Shown here piece by piece: positions 35,393 through 42,890 of a DNA stretch of 64,000 bases (the first letter of the stretch is position 1; every line of letters starts with the position of its first letter). The DNA is taken from NCBI RefSeq assembly GCF_028435365.1, contig NZ_JAGTJJ010000024.1:103280-167279 (forward strand). Reading direction: 5' to 3'. The notes below the pieces were generated by a model. That model was not told the origin of the DNA. It saw nothing but the letters and a program-made list of their open reading frames with translations, and ran no database searches. The DNA is from Polyangium jinanense. GTDB taxonomy: Bacteria > Myxococcota > Polyangia > Polyangiales > Polyangiaceae. The translations under genes and the position numbers were made by a program.

Positions 35393-35842
35393 GTGAACAC
35401 GATGCTTCGGAGCACGCTGTGGCTCCTCCTCGCCCCGCTCGCGCTCGTCACAACGGACGCCGTGGCCGGAGAGGAGGCCAGCGTCGAGGTCGTCGGAGAG
35501 CCCGTCGCCCGGTGCACGGGCGAAAACGCGGTCGTCTCGCTCCGCCTGCGCAACAAGAGCGGCGAGACCGTGACAGCGCGTGCGAGCGCCGCGGTGATCG
35601 TCGCGTGCAGGGCCGAGGACAGCGAAGGAAAGGCGGACGAAAAGCGTGGCGATACTCTCGAAGTCGAGGAGCGAATCCCCGACAACGGAGGCAGATCCGT
35701 CACCTACACGCTCGTGCTGGAGGGGCGGAAGGGCTGCAACGCGGAGGAGCGCGTGGCCGCGATCGATTACGAGTCGGTGAAGCTCGAAATCGCCGGAGAA
35801 GTCACGGCCTTGCGCATGGAAGGGTGCAAGGGCTCCCGTTAA
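35393..35842 (+). CDS. Small secreted hypothetical protein (149 aa)
   Basis: A signal peptide (residues about 1-25, ending AVAGEE) precedes a beta-rich domain with four Cys, likely two disulfides (RCTGENAV, VACRAED, KGCNAEE, EGCKGSR). The strand pattern with RLRNKSGETV suggests an immunoglobulin-like fold; this is inference. The start is GTG at 35393, with AAAGGAG at good distance. Its TAA stop overlaps the stop of the convergent 85-aa gene in the palindrome TTAA. No function is assigned. Confidence 0.72.
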   Translation: MNTMLRSTLWLLLAPLALVTTDAVAGEEASVEVVGEPVARCTGENAVVSLRLRNKSGETVTARASAAVIVACRAEDSEGKADEKRGDTLEVEERIPDNGGRSVTYTLVLEGRKGCNAEERVAAIDYESVKLEIAGEVTALRMEGCKGSR

Positions 35843-36096
35843 TCGGTCGGCTCCATGGGCGGCCCGCTGATCTCCTCGGTCGGGGGCACCCACGTCTCGG
35901 GGTTCGGGCCGTCCTCCAGCGTGGTCCCCTCGGAATACGTCGGGCCGCCGGGATACGACCCCGCGCCGCCCTCGTCTCCCAAAGGCCCGCGCGAAACCGG
36001 CTCGCCGCCCCGCACGCCGGGCACGCTCTCTTGCGTCCGAGGCTGCCCGGCCCCGGCGTCACCCCGATCAAAAGGCCAGGGTTGCTCCTTCGCCAT
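35839..36096 (-). CDS. Small Gly/Pro/Glu-rich protein downstream of a radical SAM gene
   Basis: An 85-aa protein without Cys, signal peptide or hydrophobic segment. Composition is Gly, Pro, Glu, Ser and Thr, probably disordered. The ATG at 36096 has GGAGGGCATC upstream, which favours it over an in-frame ATG at 36168. It lies 77 nt past the radical SAM gene on the same strand and may share its message. It could be a small substrate or accessory protein of that enzyme, or an unrelated gene. No known peptide-precursor leader is recognisable. Confidence 0.5.
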   Translation of the reverse strand: MAKEQPWPFDRGDAGAGQPRTQESVPGVRGGEPVSRGPLGDEGGAGSYPGGPTYSEGTTLEDGPNPETWVPPTEEISGPPMEPTD

Positions 36097-36173
36097 GATG
36101 CCCTCCAGGGCTTCCCCATGGGGCCGGCGCGGACGAAACGAAAGCCGTCCGCCCCATAGGAACGTCAAGCCCG

Positions 36174-37796
36174 TTACGGAGGCGCGGCCCGCGGACCCGA
36201 GCCGCCGGGCGAGAGCGCGCCCAGCACGGCCCGGAGCCCCTCGATGACCTCGGCCGAGGGCTGCCCCTCCCCGACCCGATACCCGCCCACGGGTTTACCG
36301 TTCGTTTCACCCAGCCAAACCCAGGCGCGCTCCCCCGACGGCGCCTCGAACCCGAGCTCGGCGCGCCGCCCTTCCGACAAGACGCGCACGTCCTTCCACG
36401 CGAGGGCGCCGAACGGCGCGCGCCGCCGCAAGAGCTGCGTCCGCGCTGCCACGGATCGCACGAGCGGCAGCGCCGCGTCCTCCCCGATCGGATGCACGAA
36501 CGTGACGTGCCCGGACAACCTCTCTCCGATCGCGAGGATGCCCGCCCGCGACGCCGCCCGATCCGCCGGCGCGGCGACGATCCCCACGGAAAACCAGTCT
36601 GTTGCCGCGATCCCCTCGCCTTCCGACCGTGGCCTCAGCGTGACCACGAGGCTCTCCTCGCCTTCGAGCCGCACCTCGACCGCCCGCTCGCCGAGCTCCG
36701 TGAGGGTGACGCGGGAAAACGGATTTGGCGGGACGAACCCGGCGAACGCCTGCGCGACGAGCGCCCGCGCGTGCACCGAAAAGAGTTTTCGACTGGGATC
36801 GGCCTCGACGAGGCGCTCGGGCGTCACGGGGACGAACTCCTCGTCGCCGTACATCTCCCGGTACGTTTCGAAAACGCCATTGCAACGCGCGTCGAAGACG
36901 CACGTCGCGCAGCCCGCGGGCTTCGACTTGTCCCGCCGCTTGACGAGGTATTTGTCCCAGGGCTTGCTGAGCGTCTTCTCGCCGTCGACGGCGATCGTCA
37001 TCGTCTTTTCGCCGTCGTGATGAATGAACGGCGCGAGGTGCGGCGCGACGCAATACGGGAGGTTTCCGATGTTGACGTCGAACCCCTCGGGGAAGCCCGA
37101 AACCATACGTTCCAGCGGGCCGACGAGGCTCCGGTAACGCGGGATCATCGCCGCGAACTCCGCCTCCGTGCGCACGCCCGCGTCGAGCGGCCGCACCATG
37201 TCGAGGTGGAGCTGCGAGACCCCGAGTGGCAGGAGCAGATCCGGGAACGCGTCCACGGATTCGTGGTTCGACTGGACGACACACATGTTCACGGTGAGCC
37301 GCTGCCCCCGCGCCCGCACGTGATGCATCGACTGCACAATGCGGGCGAACGACCCATCTTTGCGCGTCGTGCGCTCGTGCGCCTCCTCGGTCGCGCCCTG
37401 GATCGAGAAGCGGAACGTGAAATTCCCGCCGGTCGCGAGGATCTCGTCCACGAACGCGGCGCGAGCGGTCTTCACGCCGTTCGTGAAGATCACGATCTCC
37501 TCGAAGCCGAGCGCGACGCTCTCGCGCACCACGTCGAGGAACGCAGGCTGCAGCGTGGGCTCGCCGCCGAGCAGCGTGATCTTCCTGTGCCCGGCCGCGC
37601 GCGCGGCCCGGATCTGCTCGAGGATCGGCGCGAGCGGGAGCGGCCTCGCGCGGCCAAGCGCCGTCTCCTGGCCGCTGACGCAGAACACGCAACGGTTGTT
37701 GCACATATGGCCGAGTTGTATTTCGATCAACGCTCGGGGCTCCGGATCGCCTTCGGCGCCCTGCGCCCCGAACCCCCGCTGCGTCTTCGGCTCCAT
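36174..37796 (-). CDS. Radical SAM enzyme with partial SPASM-like cluster motif
   Basis: The radical SAM motif CNNRCVFC (Cys32, Cys36, Cys39) binds the 4Fe-4S cluster that cleaves S-adenosylmethionine. GGEP (77-80) contacts SAM. A later Cys group, CATCVFDARC near 305-315, resembles part of a SPASM/twitch auxiliary cluster. The C-terminal 180 residues are beta-rich and unfamiliar. Members act on peptides or small molecules; the substrate is unknown. I prefer ATG 37796 (540 aa), because a -10-like TATGAT lies 10 nt before it and covers the alternative ATG at 37811. Confidence 0.85.
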   Translation of the reverse strand: MEPKTQRGFGAQGAEGDPEPRALIEIQLGHMCNNRCVFCVSGQETALGRARPLPLAPILEQIRAARAAGHRKITLLGGEPTLQPAFLDVVRESVALGFEEIVIFTNGVKTARAAFVDEILATGGNFTFRFSIQGATEEAHERTTRKDGSFARIVQSMHHVRARGQRLTVNMCVVQSNHESVDAFPDLLLPLGVSQLHLDMVRPLDAGVRTEAEFAAMIPRYRSLVGPLERMVSGFPEGFDVNIGNLPYCVAPHLAPFIHHDGEKTMTIAVDGEKTLSKPWDKYLVKRRDKSKPAGCATCVFDARCNGVFETYREMYGDEEFVPVTPERLVEADPSRKLFSVHARALVAQAFAGFVPPNPFSRVTLTELGERAVEVRLEGEESLVVTLRPRSEGEGIAATDWFSVGIVAAPADRAASRAGILAIGERLSGHVTFVHPIGEDAALPLVRSVAARTQLLRRRAPFGALAWKDVRVLSEGRRAELGFEAPSGERAWVWLGETNGKPVGGYRVGEGQPSAEVIEGLRAVLGALSPGGSGPRAAPP

Positions 37797-37806
37797 CGGC
37801 CGGGAG

Positions 37807-37812
37807 ATCATA
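37807..37812 (-). promoter_or_regulatory. -10 box TATGAT before the radical SAM gene
   Basis: TATGAT matches the -10 consensus at five of six bases and ends 10 nt before ATG 37796. The -35 region is weak. It suggests a very short leader. Confidence 0.4.
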
Positions 37813-37893
37813 CAACAAAACGACACCCCGCCACACACGCGACGTGCAGGCGGGGCCATGAGGGTCGTCCTTGGACGACGGAGAGCTGCTTCT

Positions 37894-38346
37894 CTAAGCC
37901 GCCTTCCTCTCCCAGACCCGCATGTTGAGCTGATCCTTGATCCATGCGAGGTGACGCTGCTCGTCCGAGAAGTTCCTCTCGAGGAGCGAGCGCACCTCCG
38001 TCGGCAGGTCGGCCACGTTGAGCGCCGCCTCGTAAGTGCGGTTCGTCAGCTCCTCATTCCCCCGCATCGCGAGCAGCGCGCTGTGATCGCCCTGGGCCGT
38101 GATGGCCGTGAAGCCCTCGATCAGGAACCCGGCCCAGGACGTCTCCACTTCGGGCTCGCCGCCGCAGGCCCGTACCTGCTGCGAGAGATCCCGAATGTGC
38201 TGCTGATGGTCTTTCTGGAACCGGTCCAGGTTGCTCCGGATGTCCTCCATCGTGCAGGCGTCGATCGCCTGCTTGTACGCATGCACCGCGTCCACGTCGA
38301 GCTTGATCAGTTTGTTCAGCTTATCAACCACTTCGCGGTTATCCAT
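37894..38346 (-). CDS. Ferritin-like DUF2383 protein (150 aa)
   Basis: A four-helix protein of the DUF2383 (PA2169-like) ferritin superfamily. Candidate metal ligands are in KDHQQH in the second helix, Glu in GNEELTNRTYE and the DEQRH motif (ExxH-like) in the last helix. The proteins are linked to stress and iron or redox handling, but their reaction is unproven. I chose the ATG at 38346 because GAGGAGGCAG is directly upstream. The gene is divergent from two other ferritin-like genes, with 242 bp between them; the arrangement suggests shared control. Confidence 0.83.
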   Translation of the reverse strand: MDNREVVDKLNKLIKLDVDAVHAYKQAIDACTMEDIRSNLDRFQKDHQQHIRDLSQQVRACGGEPEVETSWAGFLIEGFTAITAQGDHSALLAMRGNEELTNRTYEAALNVADLPTEVRSLLERNFSDEQRHLAWIKDQLNMRVWERKAA

Positions 38347-38588
38347 GGAAAACTGCCTCCTCGGGGCCCTTCCAGGCTCGGCATGTCCATGGGGGACGAA
38401 TGTGCGCGACGTCGAGCCCCGTCGCGGGAACCTTTCGCCCGCAACGTGCAGAGTCTGCTCGCCGGACAAACCCATTCGGTCCCGGACGAAACCTCGCAAG
38501 CTTCTTGCAAGCGAGGGGGATCGGACGGCGACCCTGCGGCGCCCGATCCGTGAGCCCATCGCGGAGGAACCGAACGGGGAGGATTATC
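38347..38588. promoter_or_regulatory. Shared divergent control region of the ferritin-like genes
   Basis: Both flanking genes have strong ribosome binding sites. An inverted repeat CCTCGC (38492-38497) / GCGAGG (38511-38516) with 13 nt between is the only clear dyad and could be an operator. GGGAACC at 38428-38434 looks like an ECF -35 but the -10 distance is poor. Confidence 0.3.
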
Positions 38589-39761
38589 GTGGCACTCGAC
38601 CTCACGAAGGAAAAAGGCGTGGCCCTCGACGCCCAGGAAGATTTCACCTGGCGCGACATGGTGCGCGAGCCGATCAGCAAGCTGAACGACGACGCGTTCA
38701 CGCGCCTGCGTATCATCCTCATGAATGGCATCGAGATGGAGGCGAACCGCTTCCAGCACATGTTCGCCCGCATGAACCACCCGATGCGCGCCGAGCTCGC
38801 GAAGGTGCGGCGCATCGAGACGCACCAGCAGGTGCTCGTGAACTGGCTCCTGCCGGCGGATCAATCGCCGCTCGAGACCACGATCGCCTACGAGCAGGTC
38901 GCCATCGAGGTGACCGCGAGCCTCGCGCTGCTCGAGCCCGATCCGTACATCGCGCAGGTGCTCCGCTTCGGGCTCCTCGAAGATTTCGATCACCTGTATC
39001 GATACTCGGCGCTCATGGACCGCATGGAGGGCAAGGACGCGAACGCCATTCTGCAATCGTACACCGACGTCATGCCGGGCCGGCCCACGGTGGTCGAGCA
39101 CCGGCATCCGCTCGACGATCTGCGCGAGCACTACGATCGCACCACGGCCTCGCCGATCACGAAACTCGTGTCGTTGACGATCATGTCGGGCGAGCAGCAG
39201 ACGCAGAACTACTACCAGAACATCGGGCCGCTCTTCGCAGACCCGGCGGCGCGCCTGCTCTACGCGGAGATCGCGCACATCGAGGAGCAACACGTCACGC
39301 AATACGAGGCGATCATCGACCCACACGAGACGTGGATGGAGAAATGGCTCCTGCACGAGTGTACGGAGGTCTGGAACTACCTCGCGTGCATGGAACAGGA
39401 GTCGAATGCGCGGCTCAAGGCCATCTGGGAGCGCATGGTGGCCTACGAGCTCGGCCACCTGAACCACGTGATGGATCTCTTCCGGCGCGTGGAAAATCGC
39501 GATCCGTTCGAGATCATCCCGACGAGCCTGCCGGAGCGCATCAAGTACATGAGCCACCGCGATTACGTGCGGCAGGTGTTGAAGAACGAGGTGCACCTGC
39601 GCAGCGTGGGGACCCAGTTCGTCCCGGTGGCAGAGGTGCCTCCGGATGCGCCCTCGATCGCCTACAACCGGCAGATCAATTCTGATGGTTCGCCCAGCCA
39701 AACCGTGGCGGCGGGCTACGTCTACACCCCCGGAAGCGAGCTCGTGAAGCAGGCGGCCTGA
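38589..39761 (+). CDS. Ferritin-like diiron protein (390 aa)
   Basis: An almost all-helical 390-aa protein with ferritin-like ligand patterns: EQVAIEVTASLALLE, EIAHIEEQHVTQYE (ExxH) and YELGHLNHVMD. The spread of Glu/His pairs over two regions suggests one large or two consecutive four-helix bundles. It may store iron or bind a diiron centre for peroxide or oxygen chemistry. The start is GTG at 38589, with GGGGAGGATTATC directly before it. It is followed after 22 nt by another ferritin-like gene. I do not know a named family for the full-length protein. Confidence 0.75.
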   Translation: MALDLTKEKGVALDAQEDFTWRDMVREPISKLNDDAFTRLRIILMNGIEMEANRFQHMFARMNHPMRAELAKVRRIETHQQVLVNWLLPADQSPLETTIAYEQVAIEVTASLALLEPDPYIAQVLRFGLLEDFDHLYRYSALMDRMEGKDANAILQSYTDVMPGRPTVVEHRHPLDDLREHYDRTTASPITKLVSLTIMSGEQQTQNYYQNIGPLFADPAARLLYAEIAHIEEQHVTQYEAIIDPHETWMEKWLLHECTEVWNYLACMEQESNARLKAIWERMVAYELGHLNHVMDLFRRVENRDPFEIIPTSLPERIKYMSHRDYVRQVLKNEVHLRSVGTQFVPVAEVPPDAPSIAYNRQINSDGSPSQTVAAGYVYTPGSELVKQAA

Positions 39762-39783
39762 AAAGAGCTCAAAGGAGGAAACG

Positions 39784-40530
39784 ATGAAAGAGCCGACCGA
39801 CATGGGGATGAATCGGACGGGGATCGGGACGAGCCCGATCGATTCGAAGGAGCTCATCGAGGCCGCCGAGGCCACGGTGCCGAGCAGCGAGGGCGACGCG
39901 TCGGGGATCGCGAGCCTGCGGATCTCGTACACCAGCGAGTCCGGCATCGTGGGCACGATGCCGCCGCCGTCGAGCGTGAAGGGCGCGGTGAAATCGGTGC
40001 TCGAAGGCCTCACGGCCAAGAACCCGGCCGTGTTCCTGGACAAACTCGCCGAGCGCCTGCAATTCGAGCGGACCGGGACACGCATGTACCAGAGCGTGCT
40101 CGCGAAGTTCGACGCGCTCGGGAGCTACGACGGCGGGCCGACGCGCGAGACGCTCCTCGAGTTCCACGACGAAGAGCTCAGGCACTTCCACGTGCTCCGG
40201 AGCGCCCTCGAGAGCATGGGCGCGGATCCGACGGCGCTCACGCCCTCGGCGGACATCGCGGCGGTGGAGGCGTCGGGCCTCTTGCAGGTCCTCAATGATC
40301 CGCGCACGACGCTGCCGCAGACATTGCACGCGATCCTCGTGGCCGAGCTCGCCGACAGCGAGGGCTGGGACATGCTGATCGAGCTCGCGACGAGCCTGGG
40401 GCACGAGGCGATGGCGGACGATTTCCGCGACGCGATGCGCGCCGAGGAAAAACACCTCGCGCACGTGCGGCAATGGGTCGCGAACCACGCGATGCAGGAC
40501 GCGGAAGGGAAGTTGCAACAGGCAGCCTGA
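39784..40530 (+). CDS. Ferritin-like protein (248 aa)
   Basis: After a disordered N-terminus (about 60 residues), helices with metal-ligand patterns follow: LQFERTGTRMYQ, EFHDEELRHFHVL (ExxRH), ELADSEGWDMLIE and RAEEKHLAHVRQW (ExxH). This is a complete four-helix ferritin-like set of Glu and His ligands. AAAGGAGGAAACG before the ATG at 39784 is a strong ribosome binding site. It is the second gene of the plus-strand operon, after the 390-aa protein. Expected role: iron or reactive-oxygen handling together with the other two; direct evidence is lacking. Confidence 0.78.
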   Translation: MKEPTDMGMNRTGIGTSPIDSKELIEAAEATVPSSEGDASGIASLRISYTSESGIVGTMPPPSSVKGAVKSVLEGLTAKNPAVFLDKLAERLQFERTGTRMYQSVLAKFDALGSYDGGPTRETLLEFHDEELRHFHVLRSALESMGADPTALTPSADIAAVEASGLLQVLNDPRTTLPQTLHAILVAELADSEGWDMLIELATSLGHEAMADDFRDAMRAEEKHLAHVRQWVANHAMQDAEGKLQQAA

Positions 40531-40543
40531 TCAAGAACGCCGA

Positions 40544-41545
40544 TCAGAACGGGAGCGGGGGCGTCGTCACGAAAAAGGCCGGCGAGAGCTGGCCCGGAGG
40601 GATGTCCCCCCGCCCCGGATCTTTTTCGGTCGTGAGGGCATACGCCGCGCCGCCGGCCGCGCCGCCCGCGACGACCACGCCGATCGTGGTCCAGAACCAC
40701 CAGCGCGCGTAAATGGGCGGCGGGCGCTGGAGGACGAGCGCGACCGTGCGCTCGCCGCCGGCCGTCACGATGACGCTGGTCTCGTAATCGACGTATTCGG
40801 GGTGCCTCGATGCGACCTTGTGCGTCCCCGGCTCGACGAGCGTCTCGAGCGGCGCTTGCCCCGCGTTCTTGCCGTCGACGAGGACCGTGACCCCGGTCTT
40901 CGGCGCGGTCACGAGGAGCTTGCCGACCCTGGCCTTGCTCTGGAGCTGGGCATCGAGGACGTACGCACCGGCACCCGGCAAATCGACGCGCGTGCGATAA
41001 GGGAAATACCCCTCGGCCTCGACGAGGACGTCGGCCGGACCGGCCTTGAGCACGAGGGGTTTGTCGAGGGGCGACATTCCCGCGACGACGTCGCGCACGA
41101 GGATCCGCGCCCCGTCGACGTTCACCTTCACGGTGAGCCGCGACAGACGTTTTTCGATGTTCGCGATGCGATCGTTCAGCCCCGGCACCTTGGCGAGGAG
41201 CTCGGCGGGCGCCTGCGCGCGGAATACCGTGAGTTTTTCGAGCGCCTCGGGCAGCCGGTCGAGCGCTTCGAGGGCCCGGCCCATGTTGTACAAAAGCGCC
41301 GGCTCCGGGTTCAGCGCGTACGCCTCGGTATAGGCCGCGAGCGCGTCGAGCGGCCGGAGCTTGTCCATGGCCTTGTCGCCCTCGGCCTTGCGCTCCTTGG
41401 CGCGCGCCACGAGCGCGGGATCCTGCCCGGCAGGCGCCTGCGGGGCTGCTTGCGGCGCGTCGGCGCGGGCAGACGGGGCGATCGTCGTGATTAGCGCGAC
41501 GAGGAGGACGTGGGAAAGGCCAGCACGAAGGCGATTTCGGCTCAT
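40544..41545 (-). CDS. Exported TPR-PEGA domain protein
   Basis: The signal peptide (residues 1-28, ending SARADA) is followed by a short TPR segment (LDALAAYTEAYALNPEPALLYNMG). Then come PEGA-type beta repeats (LLVTAPKTGVTVLVDGKNAG and PLETLVEPGTHKVASRH, about 205-265). A transmembrane helix near 275-300 and a Pro-rich end close the protein. PEGA domains bind surface or peptidoglycan-linked partners and often occur beside kinases in myxobacteria. The gene starts 10 nt after the kinase stop in the same direction, so it is the third member of the lipoprotein-kinase-PEGA operon. Confidence 0.82.
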   Translation of the reverse strand: MSRNRLRAGLSHVLLVALITTIAPSARADAPQAAPQAPAGQDPALVARAKERKAEGDKAMDKLRPLDALAAYTEAYALNPEPALLYNMGRALEALDRLPEALEKLTVFRAQAPAELLAKVPGLNDRIANIEKRLSRLTVKVNVDGARILVRDVVAGMSPLDKPLVLKAGPADVLVEAEGYFPYRTRVDLPGAGAYVLDAQLQSKARVGKLLVTAPKTGVTVLVDGKNAGQAPLETLVEPGTHKVASRHPEYVDYETSVIVTAGGERTVALVLQRPPPIYARWWFWTTIGVVVAGGAAGGAAYALTTEKDPGRGDIPPGQLSPAFFVTTPPLPF

Positions 41546-41555
41546 GGCGCGATCT

Positions 41556-42890
41556 TTAGAGGTGGGTCGGATCCTCCGCCGGGGGCGGGGGCGGCTTGGG
41601 AGGCGTCGGCTTCGGCGTGGGCGCGGCCGTGGCCGTCGCGGTGACCGGCGGCGAGGCGGGCGTCGGCGCTTGTTTCGGCGACAGCCCCACGGCGACGGGC
41701 GCGGTCGGGGGCGCGGTCGCCGTCTCGATCGCGGCCGCAGGCGTGGCGGCGGGCGTCGGCGTCATCGTCGGCGAGGGCGCGGGCGTCGCCGCGGGTGGGA
41801 GCGTCGTCGCGGTCGTCACGGCCGTATCCACGGCCGGCTCCGCGGGCTTTTTCGTCTGCGAGGCCAGCACGAACAGAAAAACCCCCACGACCACCGCTGC
41901 AATGCCCGCCGACACGATCATCAATCGCCGGGTCGACATCGGCTCGCGGGGGGCGGCGAGCTGCGGCGTCTTCGCATTGAGCAACGTCTGCGGCGCGGCG
42001 CCGGCCGGGCCAAACGGCATGAGCGCGGCCATGAACGTATCGATGTCGGGCCACCTTTCGTCGGCGCGCTTTTCGAGCGCCTTCATGACCACGTCCGCGA
42101 GCTTCTGCGGCAGATCCGGCCGGACCTCACGCAAAGGCCTGGGATCGTCCGCGATGATCGCCGCGAGCGCGGCCGTCGCGCTCACCTCGTCGAAGGGCCC
42201 GCGGCCGCCGAGCAATTCGTAGAGGACCACGCCGAGCGACCAGATGTCCGCCCGCCCGTCGACGTTTTTTGCGGACCGCACCTGCTCCGGCGACATGTAT
42301 TGCGGCGTGCCGAACGCCGCCGTCGTGGCCGTCTGCGCGGCGTTGTCCCGTTTGTCGAGGACCTTGGAAATGCCGAAATCGAGCACCTTGACGATGCGCC
42401 GCTGCCCCTCCTGGCACAGGAACAGATTGCCCGGCTTGATGTCGCGATGCACGACGCCCATGCGATGCGCCTGCGAAAGCGCCTCGCACGCCGCGAGGAC
42501 GTAACCGACGGCCTCCGGATACGGCAGCGGGCCGCGGATCGCGAGCTCCTGACCGAGATCCCAGCCCTGAAGCAGCTCCATCACCATCATGGGGCTGCCG
42601 TCCGGGAGGTTGTCGACGTCGTAGACGCGCACCACGTGCGGCCCCTGGATCCGGGCCGCCGCGCGCGCCTCGCGCTCGAATCGCGCCGTCACGTCGGGCA
42701 GCACGCGCGCGTCGGGGCGCAAGAGCTTGATGGCCACGGCCTGCTCGGTGCGCTGGTGCCGCGCTTGCAGGACGATCCCCATGCCGCCCTGACCGAGGAC
42801 GGACTCGACGACGTACTTGCCGGCGAGCACCGTGCCCGGCGCGGGCGCGCCATCGGGGGAGGCCGGATCCCGGGGAGCGGGCTCGGTCAC
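41556..42890 (-). CDS. Membrane Ser/Thr protein kinase (PknB-like)
   Basis: The kinase domain spans about residues 24-290: Gly loop GQGGMG, Lys55 in VAIK, HRDIKPGN with catalytic Asp150, DFG at 171-173, and activation segment ending in GTPQYMSPE. One transmembrane helix follows at about 320-345 (RLMIVSAGIAAVVVGVFLFVL). The outer region (about 350-444) is Thr/Ala/Pro low complexity without PASTA repeats. All catalytic residues are present. Its ATG overlaps the stop of the upstream lipoprotein gene by 4 nt, so kinase and lipoprotein are made together; the lipoprotein may act as sensor. Confidence 0.93.
   Translation of the reverse strand: MTEPAPRDPASPDGAPAPGTVLAGKYVVESVLGQGGMGIVLQARHQRTEQAVAIKLLRPDARVLPDVTARFEREARAAARIQGPHVVRVYDVDNLPDGSPMMVMELLQGWDLGQELAIRGPLPYPEAVGYVLAACEALSQAHRMGVVHRDIKPGNLFLCQEGQRRIVKVLDFGISKVLDKRDNAAQTATTAAFGTPQYMSPEQVRSAKNVDGRADIWSLGVVLYELLGGRGPFDEVSATAALAAIIADDPRPLREVRPDLPQKLADVVMKALEKRADERWPDIDTFMAALMPFGPAGAAPQTLLNAKTPQLAAPREPMSTRRLMIVSAGIAAVVVGVFLFVLASQTKKPAEPAVDTAVTTATTLPPAATPAPSPTMTPTPAATPAAAIETATAPPTAPVAVGLSPKQAPTPASPPVTATATAAPTPKPTPPKPPPPPAEDPTHL

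Noticed and set aside
38428..38460. ECF promoter (GGAACC ... GTCT) before the ferritin-like operon
   Set aside because: The spacing of about 20 nt and weak -10 do not fit known ECF promoters well.
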